Assembly: GCA_045654885.1 (NCBI GenBank)
Contig: JAZOOF010000054.1
Span: forward strand, 16,428-80,427
Origin: HGM04593 sp045654885
GTDB lineage: Bacteria; Bacteroidota; Bacteroidia; Bacteroidales; Bacteroidaceae
Reading direction: 5' to 3'
DNA: 64,000 nt
In this document: positions 25,830 through 34,476 of the stretch, in pieces
Layout of the letters: each line of letters begins with the position of its first letter
Numbering within the stretch: the stretch's first letter is position 1
Notes under the pieces: model-generated
Told to the model about the DNA's origin: nothing
Database searches by the model: none
The model's input: the letters and a program-made list of their open reading frames with translations, nothing else
Translations under genes and position numbers: made by a program

Positions 25830-26360
25830 ATGAAAAAGACATTCAAACTTTCGGTTCTGTTGCTTTGCGCAACCATGTTGTTCTCATCATGTATCGGTTC
25901 TTTCCGTTTGACCAACAAACTCAAGGATTGGAATGGAAGCATTGGCAACAAATGGGTGAACGAACTTGTATTCTTGGCTATGCACATTGTCCCTGTATAT
26001 GAGGTATCTATATTTGTTGATGCAGTTGTTCTCAACTCAATCGAATTCTGGACCGGCAAGAAGGCTTCTGTAAATGTCCAGGTTGTGCAGAACAGTCAGG
26101 GTCAGGATGTGGAAATCACAGCAATGGAGAATGGTTACTCTCTCTCTTGCGGCGACCAGACAATGAACCTCCTTTTCGATGAGGAGACACAGATTTGGAG
26201 TGCTGAGTACAACAACCAGACTACCCAGCTCATGAGACTTGTTGACGGTAACAATGCACAGCTCTTTCTTTTGAACGGTGATGTTATGGACGTTACTTTG
26301 GATGAGCAGGGCATTGATATGGCACGTATGTACATGAACAACAGCTTTGCTTTGAAATAA
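25830..26360 (+). CDS. DUF3332 lipoprotein
   Basis: 176 residues. The N-terminus MKKTFKLSVLLLCATMLFSSC is a lipoprotein signal with the lipobox Cys at 21. The mature part opens GSFRLTNKLKDWNGSIGNKW and contains NELVFLAMHIVPVYEVSIF, which are conserved in DUF3332. Function unknown; likely anchored in the envelope. Transcribed alone between its own -7 element and a strong terminator. Confidence 0.85.
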   Translation: MKKTFKLSVLLLCATMLFSSCIGSFRLTNKLKDWNGSIGNKWVNELVFLAMHIVPVYEVSIFVDAVVLNSIEFWTGKKASVNVQVVQNSQGQDVEITAMENGYSLSCGDQTMNLLFDEETQIWSAEYNNQTTQLMRLVDGNNAQLFLLNGDVMDVTLDEQGIDMARMYMNNSFALK

Positions 26361-26385
26361 GTGCAAACCTAATATTTTGACTTTG

Positions 26386-26419
26386 CAGAGCCGCCTTTTT
26401 GGGCGGCTCTGTTGTTTTT
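26386..26419 (+). terminator. Terminator after the DUF3332 gene
   Basis: A ten-bp perfect G+C-rich stem (26386-26395 with 26402-26411) with a six-base loop, then TTGTTTTT. Confidence 0.9.
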
Positions 26420-26464
26420 ACACGGCTTATTTGCTATCTTCGCAAGTGACGAAATTGATTTGTT

Positions 26465-27577
26465 ATGGAACATCCCGAGAATAACGAGGCCTATAAGGGG
26501 CTCAAGGTGAATGATGGAGTGGAGGCTTTGGGGCCGGTGAATCCCTATCTCTCTACAATGAGGCGCAAGAGAGCTGCACAGCTGTCGGTCGACGATTATG
26601 TCAACGGTATTTTGCGTGGCGATGTGACGGTACTGAGCCGTGCCGTAACGCTGCTTGAGAGCCTGTTGCCTGAGCATCAGGCAATGGCGCAGGAGGTGGT
26701 CGAGAGGTGTCTGCCATACTCGGGCAACTCGTTGCGTGTGGGTATAACAGGCGTGCCGGGTGCAGGAAAGAGTACTTCGATTGACGCGTTCGGCATGTAT
26801 CTGCTATCAAAGAACAGCGGAAAACTTGCAGTGCTTGCCGTTGACCCGAGCAGTGAGCGCAGCAAGGGCAGTATAATGGGCGACAAAACAAGGATGGAGC
26901 GTCTGGCGGCCCATCCACGTGCTTTCATACGTCCCAGTGCATCGGCAGGTTCGTTGGGTGGTGTGGCGCGCAAGACGCGCGAGACTATAGTATTGTGCGA
27001 GGCTGCAGGGTATGACAATATATTTGTGGAGACTGTGGGTGTGGGGCAGAGCGAGACTGCCGTATATTCGATGGTCGACTTCTTCCTGCTGATACAGATT
27101 GCCGGGGCGGGTGACGAACTGCAGGGGATTAAGCGCGGTATAATGGAGATGGCCGACGGCATTGTAATCAACAAGGCCGACGGCGACAATGCCGAAGAGG
27201 CGCGCCGTGCCGCCGTGCACTACAGGAATGCATTGCAGCTGTTCCCTATGCCGGCAAGCGGCCGTCGCCCCGCTGTGCAGACCTATTCGGGATTCTTTGA
27301 TATTGATATAGACAAGGTGTGGGCAATGATAGATGAATATGTAGCCCATGTGAAGTCTACCGGTTATTTTGACGAGCGCCGTCTCTACCAGCAGAAATAT
27401 TGGATGTACGAGGCTGTTGAAGAGCAGTTGAAGGCCCGTTTCTATAATGCGCCGGGAATGGAGGATGTTCTTTTGCGTTATGAGCAACTGCTCCTGCAGG
27501 GCAACATGACCTCTTTTGCTGCAGCAGGCAGGGTGCTCGATTACTTTGATAAACTGGAAAATGGGAATAGAGGATAA
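26465..27577 (+). CDS. meaB: Methylmalonyl-CoA mutase-associated GTPase MeaB
   Basis: P-loop GTPase that protects and reloads adenosylcobalamin-dependent methylmalonyl-CoA mutase. Walker A is GVPGAGKSTSIDAFG; LAVDPSSERSKGSIMGDKTRM and VETVGVGQSE are the switch and Walker B regions, and VINKADGDN is the guanine-specificity motif. 370 residues, slightly longer than average. The mutase genes are not in the window. A variant -7 box TATCTTCG lies at 26435-26442. It overlaps the following gene. Confidence 0.95.
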   Translation: MEHPENNEAYKGLKVNDGVEALGPVNPYLSTMRRKRAAQLSVDDYVNGILRGDVTVLSRAVTLLESLLPEHQAMAQEVVERCLPYSGNSLRVGITGVPGAGKSTSIDAFGMYLLSKNSGKLAVLAVDPSSERSKGSIMGDKTRMERLAAHPRAFIRPSASAGSLGGVARKTRETIVLCEAAGYDNIFVETVGVGQSETAVYSMVDFFLLIQIAGAGDELQGIKRGIMEMADGIVINKADGDNAEEARRAAVHYRNALQLFPMPASGRRPAVQTYSGFFDIDIDKVWAMIDEYVAHVKSTGYFDERRLYQQKYWMYEAVEEQLKARFYNAPGMEDVLLRYEQLLLQGNMTSFAAAGRVLDYFDKLENGNRG

Positions 27578-28100
27578 GAAGGCTTTGCGCCGTGCAGTGC
27601 GCGCGAGCCTTGCACATATTGGCGAAGATGAGGCGCTTGAGCGCTCTGTGGCCATATGCAAGGAACTGGAAAAACACATTGCCGTGAGCGGGGCTACTGT
27701 GGTGGCGATGTTCTCGCCGCTTGCCGATGAACCTCAGATATGGCCATTGGTGGAGCAACTGGCACAGCGGCTGTCGGTGGTGTTGCCGCGTGTAGAGGGC
27801 GATGTGATGAACTTTTACAGCTATGACAAGGATGCAATGGCGGCAGGTGCTTATGGTATAAATGAACCACAGCGCGGGGTGCCTGTGCAGCCCTATGAGA
27901 TTGATGTCATTGTTGTTCCGGGTGTGGCCTTTACGTCAAAAGGGATGCGCATGGGGCGCGGAAAGGGATTTTATGACAGGTATCTCATGCAAAGCGGTTT
28001 TGCTGCATTGAAGATAGGTGTCTGCTACCGCGAACAGCTGGTGCCGGATATCCCATCCGAACCACATGATGTGGCGATGGATGCAGTTATATACAAATAA
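27561..28100 (+). CDS. 5-formyltetrahydrofolate cyclo-ligase
   Basis: Converts 5-formyl-THF to 5,10-methenyl-THF using ATP. The opening EDKKALRRAVRASL, central VVPGVAFTSKGMRMGRGKGFYDRYL and the closing PSEPHDVAMDAVI are the family signature. Start at ATG 27561 (MGIEDKKAL), overlapping meaB by 17 bases; an upstream in-frame start lies inside meaB. 179 residues, usual for the family. The last five codons lie inside the 25-bp inverted repeat at 28084. Confidence 0.93.
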   Translation: MGIEDKKALRRAVRASLAHIGEDEALERSVAICKELEKHIAVSGATVVAMFSPLADEPQIWPLVEQLAQRLSVVLPRVEGDVMNFYSYDKDAMAAGAYGINEPQRGVPVQPYEIDVIVVPGVAFTSKGMRMGRGKGFYDRYLMQSGFAALKIGVCYREQLVPDIPSEPHDVAMDAVIYK

Positions 28101-28140
28101 TGGAGAACCCAAAAAGTTCTCCATTATTTGTATATAACTG
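28084..28140. repeat. Perfect 25-bp inverted repeat between convergent genes
   Basis: 28084-28108 and 28116-28140 are exact reverse complements around a seven-base loop (CCAAAAA). The left arm includes the end and stop of the formyl-THF cyclo-ligase gene; the right arm ends nine bases before the pfkA stop. It lacks a T tract, so it is not a textbook terminator, but it would fold strongly in both transcripts. Confidence 0.85.
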
Positions 28141-28148
28141 TGGCATGC

Positions 28149-29135
28149 TTACGATGCAAGAATCTCCTGCGCGCGCACTGTGTCCTTGTCAAGTGGCTTG
28201 TCGTCCTTGATGGCCTTGGTGAATGGGATGTATACAATCTCGTTGTTCTTGAGACCTACCATTACGTTGCGCTGCCCCTCGAGCAGTGCATCGACGGCCG
28301 CAACGCCCAAGCGGCTTGCAAGGATGCGGTCGTTGGCAGTGGGGCTGCCGCCACGCTGCAGATAGCCGAGGATTGAGACGCGTACGTCGAGCTCGGGGAA
28401 GCGCTGGCGCATGCCCTCGGCAACCTCCATGATGTTGTAGTCCTTCTCGCGGCCTTCGGCAAAGAGCACGATACTGCTGCTCTTTGTACGGCGCAGACCG
28501 TTGGCGATGAACTGGTTGATTTTCTCGAACTCGGGGTCAATCTCGGGGAGCACGCATGCCTCGGCACCTGTGGCGATTGTTCCGTTGAGGGCAAGGAAAC
28601 CGGCGTCGCGGCCCATAACCTCCACAATGAAAAGACGCTCGTGTGACGATGCGGTGTCGCGGATTTTGTCGACGCACTCCATGATGGTGTTCAGCGCAGT
28701 GTCGTAGCCGATTGTTGTGTCTGTGCCATAGAGGTCGTTGTCAATGGTTCCCGGCAGTGCAATGCATGGGATGTCGAACTCGCGTGCAAGGTTGTATGCA
28801 CCGGTGATTGAACCGTCACCGCCAATTACGACAAGTGCGTTGATACCCTCTCTCTGCAGTGTCTCATATGCCTTTGCACGGCCCTCCTCGGTTTTGAACT
28901 CGTCGCAGCGGCTTGTCTTGAGGATTGTACCGCCACGCTGTATGATGTTACTTACATTCTCGGTCTTGAACTCCTTGATTTCTCCGGTCATGAGACCTTT
29001 GTAGCCGCGGTAGATGGCCTTTACCTTGATGCCGTGATAGATACAGGCGCGTGTTACGGCGCGGATGGCTGCATTCATGCCGGGTGCGTCACCTCCCGAT
29101 GTCAAAATGCCGACGCATTGAATCTTGTTTCTCAT
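28149..29135 (-). CDS. pfkA: ATP-dependent 6-phosphofructokinase
   Basis: GGDAPGMNAAIRAV binds phosphate, GGDGSITGA has the Gly-Ser form used by ATP-dependent enzymes, and PGTIDNDLYGTDTTIGYDTA holds the catalytic Asp. 328 residues, the bacterial size. It is the last gene of porQ-cmk-ispH-pfkA, four bases after ispH. A PPi-dependent enzyme for the same step is at 54165. Confidence 0.96.
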   Translation of the reverse strand: MRNKIQCVGILTSGGDAPGMNAAIRAVTRACIYHGIKVKAIYRGYKGLMTGEIKEFKTENVSNIIQRGGTILKTSRCDEFKTEEGRAKAYETLQREGINALVVIGGDGSITGAYNLAREFDIPCIALPGTIDNDLYGTDTTIGYDTALNTIMECVDKIRDTASSHERLFIVEVMGRDAGFLALNGTIATGAEACVLPEIDPEFEKINQFIANGLRRTKSSSIVLFAEGREKDYNIMEVAEGMRQRFPELDVRVSILGYLQRGGSPTANDRILASRLGVAAVDALLEGQRNVMVGLKNNEIVYIPFTKAIKDDKPLDKDTVRAQEILAS

Positions 29136-29139
29136 ATTA

Positions 29140-30009
29140 TTATTGGTTATTATAGTTTATTATTGCCTGTTTGCAACTCTCCATAAGCCATTTTGGGGTG
29201 GATGTGGCACCGCAGATGCCTATTGACTCCACTCCGTTTGTTAGTGAGAGGTCAAGGTCTTCGGGGCCTTCTATCTGATAGGAGTTGGGGTTCATCTTCC
29301 TGCACTCGTCGAATAGTATGCGTCCGTTGGAACTCTTCTTGCCGCAGACAAAGAATATCAGTTGGTGCGACTTTGCGAAGTTGCCAATGCCGTCAAGGCG
29401 GTTCGCTACCTGTCCGCACACGGTGTTGAACGATTCGCACTCCCTCTCTTCGCTTATGTGGGCCTTTATCTCACGGACAATGTGTCTGTAGCCTTCGAGC
29501 GACTTTGTTGTCTGTGAGTATATATATGTGTCCTTCTCCTTGTCTATCTCTTCAATCTGCGAACTCTTTTCAATGACTATTGCCGCGCCGTGTGTCTGTC
29601 CCACAAGGCCAAGCACTTCGGCATGTCCTGCCTGTCCGTAGATGATTATCTGGCTATCCTTGTCCGTTGTCTCCTGCCACTTCTTTTTGATGCGCTGCTG
29701 CAGTTTAAGCACCACAGGGCAGGTGGCATCTATTATTTCGAGGTTGTTTCGGCGCGCTGTCTCATATGTTGCAGGCGGCTCGCCATGTGCCCTTAGGAGA
29801 ACCTTTGCGTCATGAAGCCTTGCGAACTCTTCGTGGTTTATGGTGATGAGACCCATGTTCTTGAGGCGGTCGCACTCTATGCTGTTGTGTACAATGTCTC
29901 CCAAGCAGTAGAGCGTCTCGCCCTTCTGCAACTCCTCTTCGGCCTTTTTGATGGCTGTTGTCACACCAAAGCAGAATCCTGAATGTTCGTCAATCTCTAT
30001 CTTGAGCAT
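29140..30009 (-). CDS. ispH: 4-hydroxy-3-methylbut-2-enyl diphosphate reductase
   Basis: Last enzyme of the MEP isoprenoid pathway, with an iron-sulfur cluster held by three Cys seen in SGFCFGVTTAIKKAE, DATCPVVLKLQ and IGICGATSTPKWLME. The conserved HGEPP and EVLGLVGQT motifs are present. 289 residues. Its ATG shares one base with the cmk stop (TAATG), so the two are coupled. Confidence 0.96.
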   Translation of the reverse strand: MLKIEIDEHSGFCFGVTTAIKKAEEELQKGETLYCLGDIVHNSIECDRLKNMGLITINHEEFARLHDAKVLLRAHGEPPATYETARRNNLEIIDATCPVVLKLQQRIKKKWQETTDKDSQIIIYGQAGHAEVLGLVGQTHGAAIVIEKSSQIEEIDKEKDTYIYSQTTKSLEGYRHIVREIKAHISEERECESFNTVCGQVANRLDGIGNFAKSHQLIFFVCGKKSSNGRILFDECRKMNPNSYQIEGPEDLDLSLTNGVESIGICGATSTPKWLMESCKQAIINYNNQ

Positions 30010-30695
30010 TACTTGGTGATGTTGTTGAATTTCTCAATGAGCCACTCCATCTGCTCCTCGCGTGTGAGGTTGCTGTTATCCAGCAGCAGAGCATCGTCGG
30101 CTTGTCTCAACGGGCTTACCTCGCGTGTCTGGTCTATGTGGTCGCGCTGCAGCACGTTGTCAAGAATCTCCCGGAAATCGGGCTTGTCGCCACGTGCCGT
30201 GAGCTCGTCGTAACGGCGCTGTGCGCGTACCTCGGCCGATGCTGTTACAAACACCTTCATCTCGGCATTGGGGAACACTGTGGTGCCGATGTCGCGGCCG
30301 TCCATTACAATTCCTTTCTTTTCGCCCATGGCACGCTGCTGTGCTATCATCTCGCTGCGTACAAAATCGAGCGCCGCCACCTGGCTGACAACCTGGGAAA
30401 CCTCGAGCGAGCGTATTTCGTGCTCAACGTTCACTCCGTTGAGCAGTGTCAGCGAGTTCTTTGTCTCCGGGTCGGCCTCAAAGGTTATATGTATGTCGGC
30501 CATCCTTTCGCGCAGTGTGGCCGTGTCAATTTTTCCGTCACTGATTAGTCCGTTCTGCATGCAGTAAAGCGCTACGGCGCGGTACATGGCGCCGCTGTCA
30601 AAGTACAGGTAACCGATGTTGCGGGCAAGAGCCTTTGCCATGGTGCTTTTTCCACACGACGAGAAGCCGTCGATAGCTATTATTATCTGTTTCAT
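30009..30695 (-). CDS. cmk: Cytidylate kinase
   Basis: Phosphorylates CMP and dCMP. P-loop IAIDGFSSCGKSTMAKALA; also YFDSGAMYRAVALY and VMDGRDIGTTVFPNA, both diagnostic. Start set at MKQIIIAIDG (30695), which gives 228 residues; a longer reading would overlap the end of porQ. It lies ten bases after porQ, an arrangement common in Bacteroidota. Confidence 0.95.
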   Translation of the reverse strand: MKQIIIAIDGFSSCGKSTMAKALARNIGYLYFDSGAMYRAVALYCMQNGLISDGKIDTATLRERMADIHITFEADPETKNSLTLLNGVNVEHEIRSLEVSQVVSQVAALDFVRSEMIAQQRAMGEKKGIVMDGRDIGTTVFPNAEMKVFVTASAEVRAQRRYDELTARGDKPDFREILDNVLQRDHIDQTREVSPLRQADDALLLDNSNLTREEQMEWLIEKFNNITK

Positions 30696-30705
30696 TATAT
30701 AGGTC

Positions 30706-31680
30706 TTATAGTGAATATGCGATGTTGAAGAGCAGTGATGATGACGAGATGTGCAGTTTGCTGTAGGAGGCACTGAACTTTACCTTATTTATATGTAGTC
30801 CTGCTCCAAGGCTGAAACCGGCAAGTCCTTTGCCGGTGGAGAGCTCGCGGCTCATGCGGTAGTTGTAACCCACAGACGCGTAGAAATTGTCGCCGATGAG
30901 TATGTCTGCTCCCAATGTTATATGCTTGAGAAGCAACTCACCGAAGTTGTCCTTGCTGCCGTCGGTATTATAGAAATGTGTGCTTTTCCAACGGTGCAGG
31001 TCGGTAAGAGTGGCCGACAACAGGATGGGGGCATGGGCAAGGCGCTTGGTGAGTCCCAACTGAATGTCTATGGGCATAATCTCATGCTTCTCCTCAAAGG
31101 TCATGACCTGGCCTCCAAGGTTCTTGAAGGTAAGTGATGCCGAGAAATCGTGGTCGGGGTCATAATAGTTCAAACCAAGGTCCACACCGATGGCAAGTGA
31201 GCTCAGGCTCTCGTATTGCGAATAGATGAACTTGCCGGCCACACCGCCGCTCCAACGTTCGCTCAACAGGTAGCAGTAGATGAAGTCCAGCTCAATGTCC
31301 ATGGCGCGGAATGTGCCGGTGAAGATGTTGTCGGGGGTGTAGCCGTCGAACTTGCCGTAGTCGACGTAGCGTGCGGCAACCGCACCCGCCGAGCGTTCGC
31401 CGAACGTCTTGTTGAAGGCTGCACCGGCAACCTTGCTCCCGCTCATGTATGTCATGAATGAGAGGTCAAGGGTCTTGTCTGTTGCGTTAATCAGCAGCGC
31501 CGGGTTGTGCATGGAGAGCGATATGTCGTCGTCAATGACAGATATATTTCTACCTCCCAATGCGGCAACGCGTGACGAGTAGGGCAACCTCAGAAAATTG
31601 AACGCGCTCTCTCCGCCCTGGGCCATAATGGTCAAGGGAAGAAACAGTAAAAGGTAAAAGATGTTTTTTGCCGTTTTCAC
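30706..31680 (-). CDS. porQ: Type IX secretion system protein PorQ
   Basis: A signal peptide (1-20, ending MAQ) is followed by a beta-barrel-like protein opening GGESAFNFLRLPYSSRVAAL, typical of PorQ, with ALGGRNISVIDDDISLSMHN soon after. In the known system PorQ belongs to the outer-membrane attachment complex that handles cargo leaving by T9SS. 324 residues. It heads porQ-cmk-ispH-pfkA. A TATCTTCG -7-like box lies at plus 31723-31730 on the minus strand. Confidence 0.88.
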   Translation of the reverse strand: MKTAKNIFYLLLFLPLTIMAQGGESAFNFLRLPYSSRVAALGGRNISVIDDDISLSMHNPALLINATDKTLDLSFMTYMSGSKVAGAAFNKTFGERSAGAVAARYVDYGKFDGYTPDNIFTGTFRAMDIELDFIYCYLLSERWSGGVAGKFIYSQYESLSSLAIGVDLGLNYYDPDHDFSASLTFKNLGGQVMTFEEKHEIMPIDIQLGLTKRLAHAPILLSATLTDLHRWKSTHFYNTDGSKDNFGELLLKHITLGADILIGDNFYASVGYNYRMSRELSTGKGLAGFSLGAGLHINKVKFSASYSKLHISSSSLLFNIAYSL

Positions 31681-31890
31681 GTTCTTGTTTTTAGTATTGT
31701 GCCGTACTGCGGTATTTGTTTGCGAAGATAATGCTTTTTTTTATCTTTTCTAATTACGGTTTCATAAAATACCCTATTTGATGTTTAAATATTGAGTGGG
31801 CAAACTGTGATAAAAGTGCTTCGTCTTTGGAAAAATAGAATAAAAGTGAAAAAAAGATGAAATAAAGCGTGTGTATTGAAAAATATTGTT

Positions 31891-31898
31891 TATTTTTG
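31891..31898 (+). promoter_or_regulatory. -7 element for the TonB-like gene
   Basis: TATTTTTG 45 bases before the ATG at 31943. A -33 element at the right distance was not found. The 260-base gap 31681-31942 otherwise holds only A+T-rich sequence and the porQ promoter. Confidence 0.5.
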
Positions 31899-31942
31899 TC
31901 GATTAGAAAGTGTAACCTTGCAAAATATATACAAATACGATA

Positions 31943-32683
31943 ATGGACAAAGAGAAGAAACAGAATTTTACCGGAGCTGAATTGCTTGAGGTAAAGAAGA
32001 GCCGTAAGGCTGATTTGGAGCAGAATCGTACAACCTGGTTATTGTTTGGTTTTGTATTTGCTCTTGTTTGCTTGTTTGCCGGTCTTGAGCTTACCGAGTT
32101 CCAGGATAAGGAGGAACAGCCGGCTCCAAAGAGTAAGTCAAAGGATGACATCATTGTTGTGGTTGAAGAGATTCCGCCTTTGGTTATTGAGAAGAAGGTT
32201 ATTCCTCCTCCACCACAGGCAAAGAAGATTATCGACGTTATCAAGGTCGTTGAGGACGAGGTTGATATCGAGGAGCAGGAGCTTGTTTCTGTTCAGGATA
32301 TGAGCGAGTTCGCAGACGTTGAGGAGACTGATGTTGTCTTTGTTGAGGAAGAGGTTGAAGAGGAGCAGATTTTTGACGTCGTTGAGGAGCAGCCCGAGTT
32401 CCCCGGTGGTATGAAGGCCTTGATGAAGTACTTTTCCGACAACATCAAGTATCCACGCGTGTCACGTGACAACAACTCACAGGGTAAGACATTCGTGAAG
32501 TTTACAGTGAACACCGACGGTTCTATCCAGGATACCGAGGTTATCCGTTCTTCGGGTGATATCTATCTTGACAAGGAGGCTATCCGCGTGATTGAGGCTA
32601 TGCCAAAATGGAAGCCCGGTCGCCAGTTGGGTAAGGCTGTTCGTGTGAAATTTGTATTGCCGGTTAACTTCCGTTTGCAGTAA
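31943..32683 (+). CDS. TonB-family energy transducer
   Basis: 246 residues in the order expected of TonB: a cytoplasmic N-terminus, one membrane helix (about 32-50, LLFGFVFALVCLFAGLEL), a Pro/Glu/Val-rich periplasmic linker with PPPPQAKK, and a C-terminal domain at 155-246 (PEFPGGMKALMKYFSDNIKY, then KFTVNTDGSIQDTEVIRSSG and WKPGRQLGKAVRVKF). It would pass proton-motive force to outer-membrane receptors. No exbB or exbD lies next to it. It has its own promoter and terminator. Confidence 0.92.
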   Translation: MDKEKKQNFTGAELLEVKKSRKADLEQNRTTWLLFGFVFALVCLFAGLELTEFQDKEEQPAPKSKSKDDIIVVVEEIPPLVIEKKVIPPPPQAKKIIDVIKVVEDEVDIEEQELVSVQDMSEFADVEETDVVFVEEEVEEEQIFDVVEEQPEFPGGMKALMKYFSDNIKYPRVSRDNNSQGKTFVKFTVNTDGSIQDTEVIRSSGDIYLDKEAIRVIEAMPKWKPGRQLGKAVRVKFVLPVNFRLQ

Positions 32684-32702
32684 AATTTAAAAAGAACATA
32701 TG

Positions 32703-32733
32703 AAAGAGGCTGCGGAATGCAGCCTCTTTTTTT
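32703..32733 (+). terminator. Terminator after the TonB-like gene
   Basis: An 11-bp perfect stem (32703-32713 with 32719-32729) and five-base loop, running into a T tract. Confidence 0.9.
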
Positions 32734-32769
32734 AGTAATTTAAAGGCTTCTTGATAAATAGGAATAATT

Positions 32770-33744
32770 ATGTATAGCTGGGAAGAATTAAGGGATATTG
32801 TAAATGAGTTTATAGACAAACTGGAGTTTGAACGCGAACCGCACGAACTGTATGCGCCGGTGCGTTATACTCTGGAGCAGAGCGGCAAACGTGTGCGTCC
32901 TGTGCTTTTTCTGCTTGCCTATAATATGTATAAGGAGTGTGTGCGCGAGGCTCTATATCCGGCAGTGGCTGTAGAGACATACCATAACTACACTCTCATC
33001 CATGACGATGTTATGGACAGGGCGCTCATTCGCCGTGGCAAACCAACAGTCTGTGCAAAGTGGGGCGACACCGCTGCAATTCTTTCGGGTGATACCATGC
33101 TTGTGCTGGCATACGAGTTTCTCTCACATGTTCCTGCCGACAGGCTCCCGGCAATGTTGGCGCTTTTCACCGAGACTGCGAAAGAGGTTGGCGATGGACA
33201 ACAGTATGACCTTGACTTTGAGAAACGCGACGATGTTACCGAGGCCGAGTATATGGAGATGATTCGACTGAAGACATCGGTGCTTCTTGCGGCTTCGCTC
33301 AAATTGGGCGGAATACTTGCGGGTGCCACTGAGAGTGACCTTGAGAATCTGTACAAGTATGGCGAGACAATAGGTCTTGCTTTCCAATTGCAGGATGACT
33401 TGCTCGATGTATATGCCGACGAGAAACTATTCGGCAAGAAAATAGGCGGCGACATCTGTTGCAACAAAAAGACTTTCCTGCTTATTACAGCCATGAACCT
33501 CGCTTCGCCTGCTCAGCTTGCGCAGATGAAGGAGTGGATGGAGAAAGAGGAGTTCGATGCTGCGGAGAAAATTGCCTGGTTCACGGCCTTGTATAATGAA
33601 CTTGGCGTGAAGGAGGTGTGCGAAAGACGTATACGCGAACTCTTTGCCAAGTGCGATGCGTATATCGATGCGATATCCGTTGCCCCGGGGAAGAAGGATG
33701 AGCTAAAGTCTTTCTCAAATATGATACTTGACCGTAATCTCTAA
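32770..33744 (+). CDS. Polyprenyl synthetase (geranyl/farnesyl-diphosphate synthase type)
   Basis: Trans-isoprenyl diphosphate synthase of 324 residues. The first Asp-rich motif is LIHDDVMDRALIRRGKPT and the second QLQDDLLDVYADEKLFGKK; GDTMLVLAYEFL and DLDFEKRDDVTEAEYMEMIRL (short parts of which are family-typical) lie between. The first motif has the DDxxD spacing of short-chain enzymes, so farnesyl or geranylgeranyl diphosphate is likely, feeding menaquinone and undecaprenyl pathways. It begins a run of six tightly spaced plus-strand genes ending at 38461. Confidence 0.9.
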   Translation: MYSWEELRDIVNEFIDKLEFEREPHELYAPVRYTLEQSGKRVRPVLFLLAYNMYKECVREALYPAVAVETYHNYTLIHDDVMDRALIRRGKPTVCAKWGDTAAILSGDTMLVLAYEFLSHVPADRLPAMLALFTETAKEVGDGQQYDLDFEKRDDVTEAEYMEMIRLKTSVLLAASLKLGGILAGATESDLENLYKYGETIGLAFQLQDDLLDVYADEKLFGKKIGGDICCNKKTFLLITAMNLASPAQLAQMKEWMEKEEFDAAEKIAWFTALYNELGVKEVCERRIRELFAKCDAYIDAISVAPGKKDELKSFSNMILDRNL

Positions 33745-33759
33745 TATATATAGTAAAGG

Positions 33760-34476
33760 ATGCCCTATCGCCGATTACCAAATACCGACCAGGCCCGTAT
33801 TCGTGCACTGAAAGCTGCTGTAGACAGCAGTGTGAAGGGTGGCATATTCACAAATGTGCTCACCCATAACACCTATCATCGTGCCAAGGAACTGCTTGAA
33901 CGTTTCTCGCGCGAGGTGGCGGTATACAAACGATGTGTTGCCGAGCAGTCACCCAAAAAAGGAAACGAGAGCTATGAGGCGGCGCTCAAGAAGGCCAGGA
34001 TGTATGTGTCGCACTTCATTCAGGTGCTCAGCATGTGCATAATGCGTGGCGAGGTGGCACGTAGCAAACGACCTTACTACGGCTTGCCCGAGAATGAAGA
34101 TACTGTGCCCAATCTCTTTTCCGAGGCTTCGGTCCTGGAGTGGGGACAGAAGATTATCGCAGGCGAGCAACGTCGTCAGGGCGAGGGTGGTGTGCCCATA
34201 TACAACCCTACAATGGGACGTGTGTCGGTGGTCTTTGAACTGTTCAAGGAGATGTATGACCGTAGGCATTTGCTCCAGACACGTACGGCCGAGGCGCTTG
34301 CCAATATATCGAACATGCGCTACGAAGTCGATGAACTGATATTCGAGGTGTGGGGCGAGGTTGAGAAGTCTTTCGCCTCGTTGAGTGGCGATGCCCGCAT
34401 AAAAAAGTGCGCCGAGTATGGTGTAATCTACTATTATCGCCCCGACAGGGCCAAAAAGAAAACTGCCGATGATTGA
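33760..34476 (+). CDS. Conserved hypothetical protein of unknown function
   Basis: 238 residues, not a family I can name, though the opening PYRRLPNTDQARIRALKAAV is familiar from Bacteroidales genomes. It is mostly helical with an even spread of charge, has no signal peptide or membrane segment, and has a basic tail (YYYRPDRAKKKTAD). The middle contains YVSHFIQVLSMCIMRGE and a conserved-looking FSEASVLEWGQKIIAGEQRR. It is 15 bases after the prenyl synthase and overlaps tatD by eight bases, so it is certainly translated in the operon. Confidence 0.7.
   Translation: MPYRRLPNTDQARIRALKAAVDSSVKGGIFTNVLTHNTYHRAKELLERFSREVAVYKRCVAEQSPKKGNESYEAALKKARMYVSHFIQVLSMCIMRGEVARSKRPYYGLPENEDTVPNLFSEASVLEWGQKIIAGEQRRQGEGGVPIYNPTMGRVSVVFELFKEMYDRRHLLQTRTAEALANISNMRYEVDELIFEVWGEVEKSFASLSGDARIKKCAEYGVIYYYRPDRAKKKTADD

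Noticed and set aside
26807..27679. 290-codon minus-strand ORF over meaB
   Set aside because: Antisense to the strongly supported meaB GTPase; long only because of codon bias.
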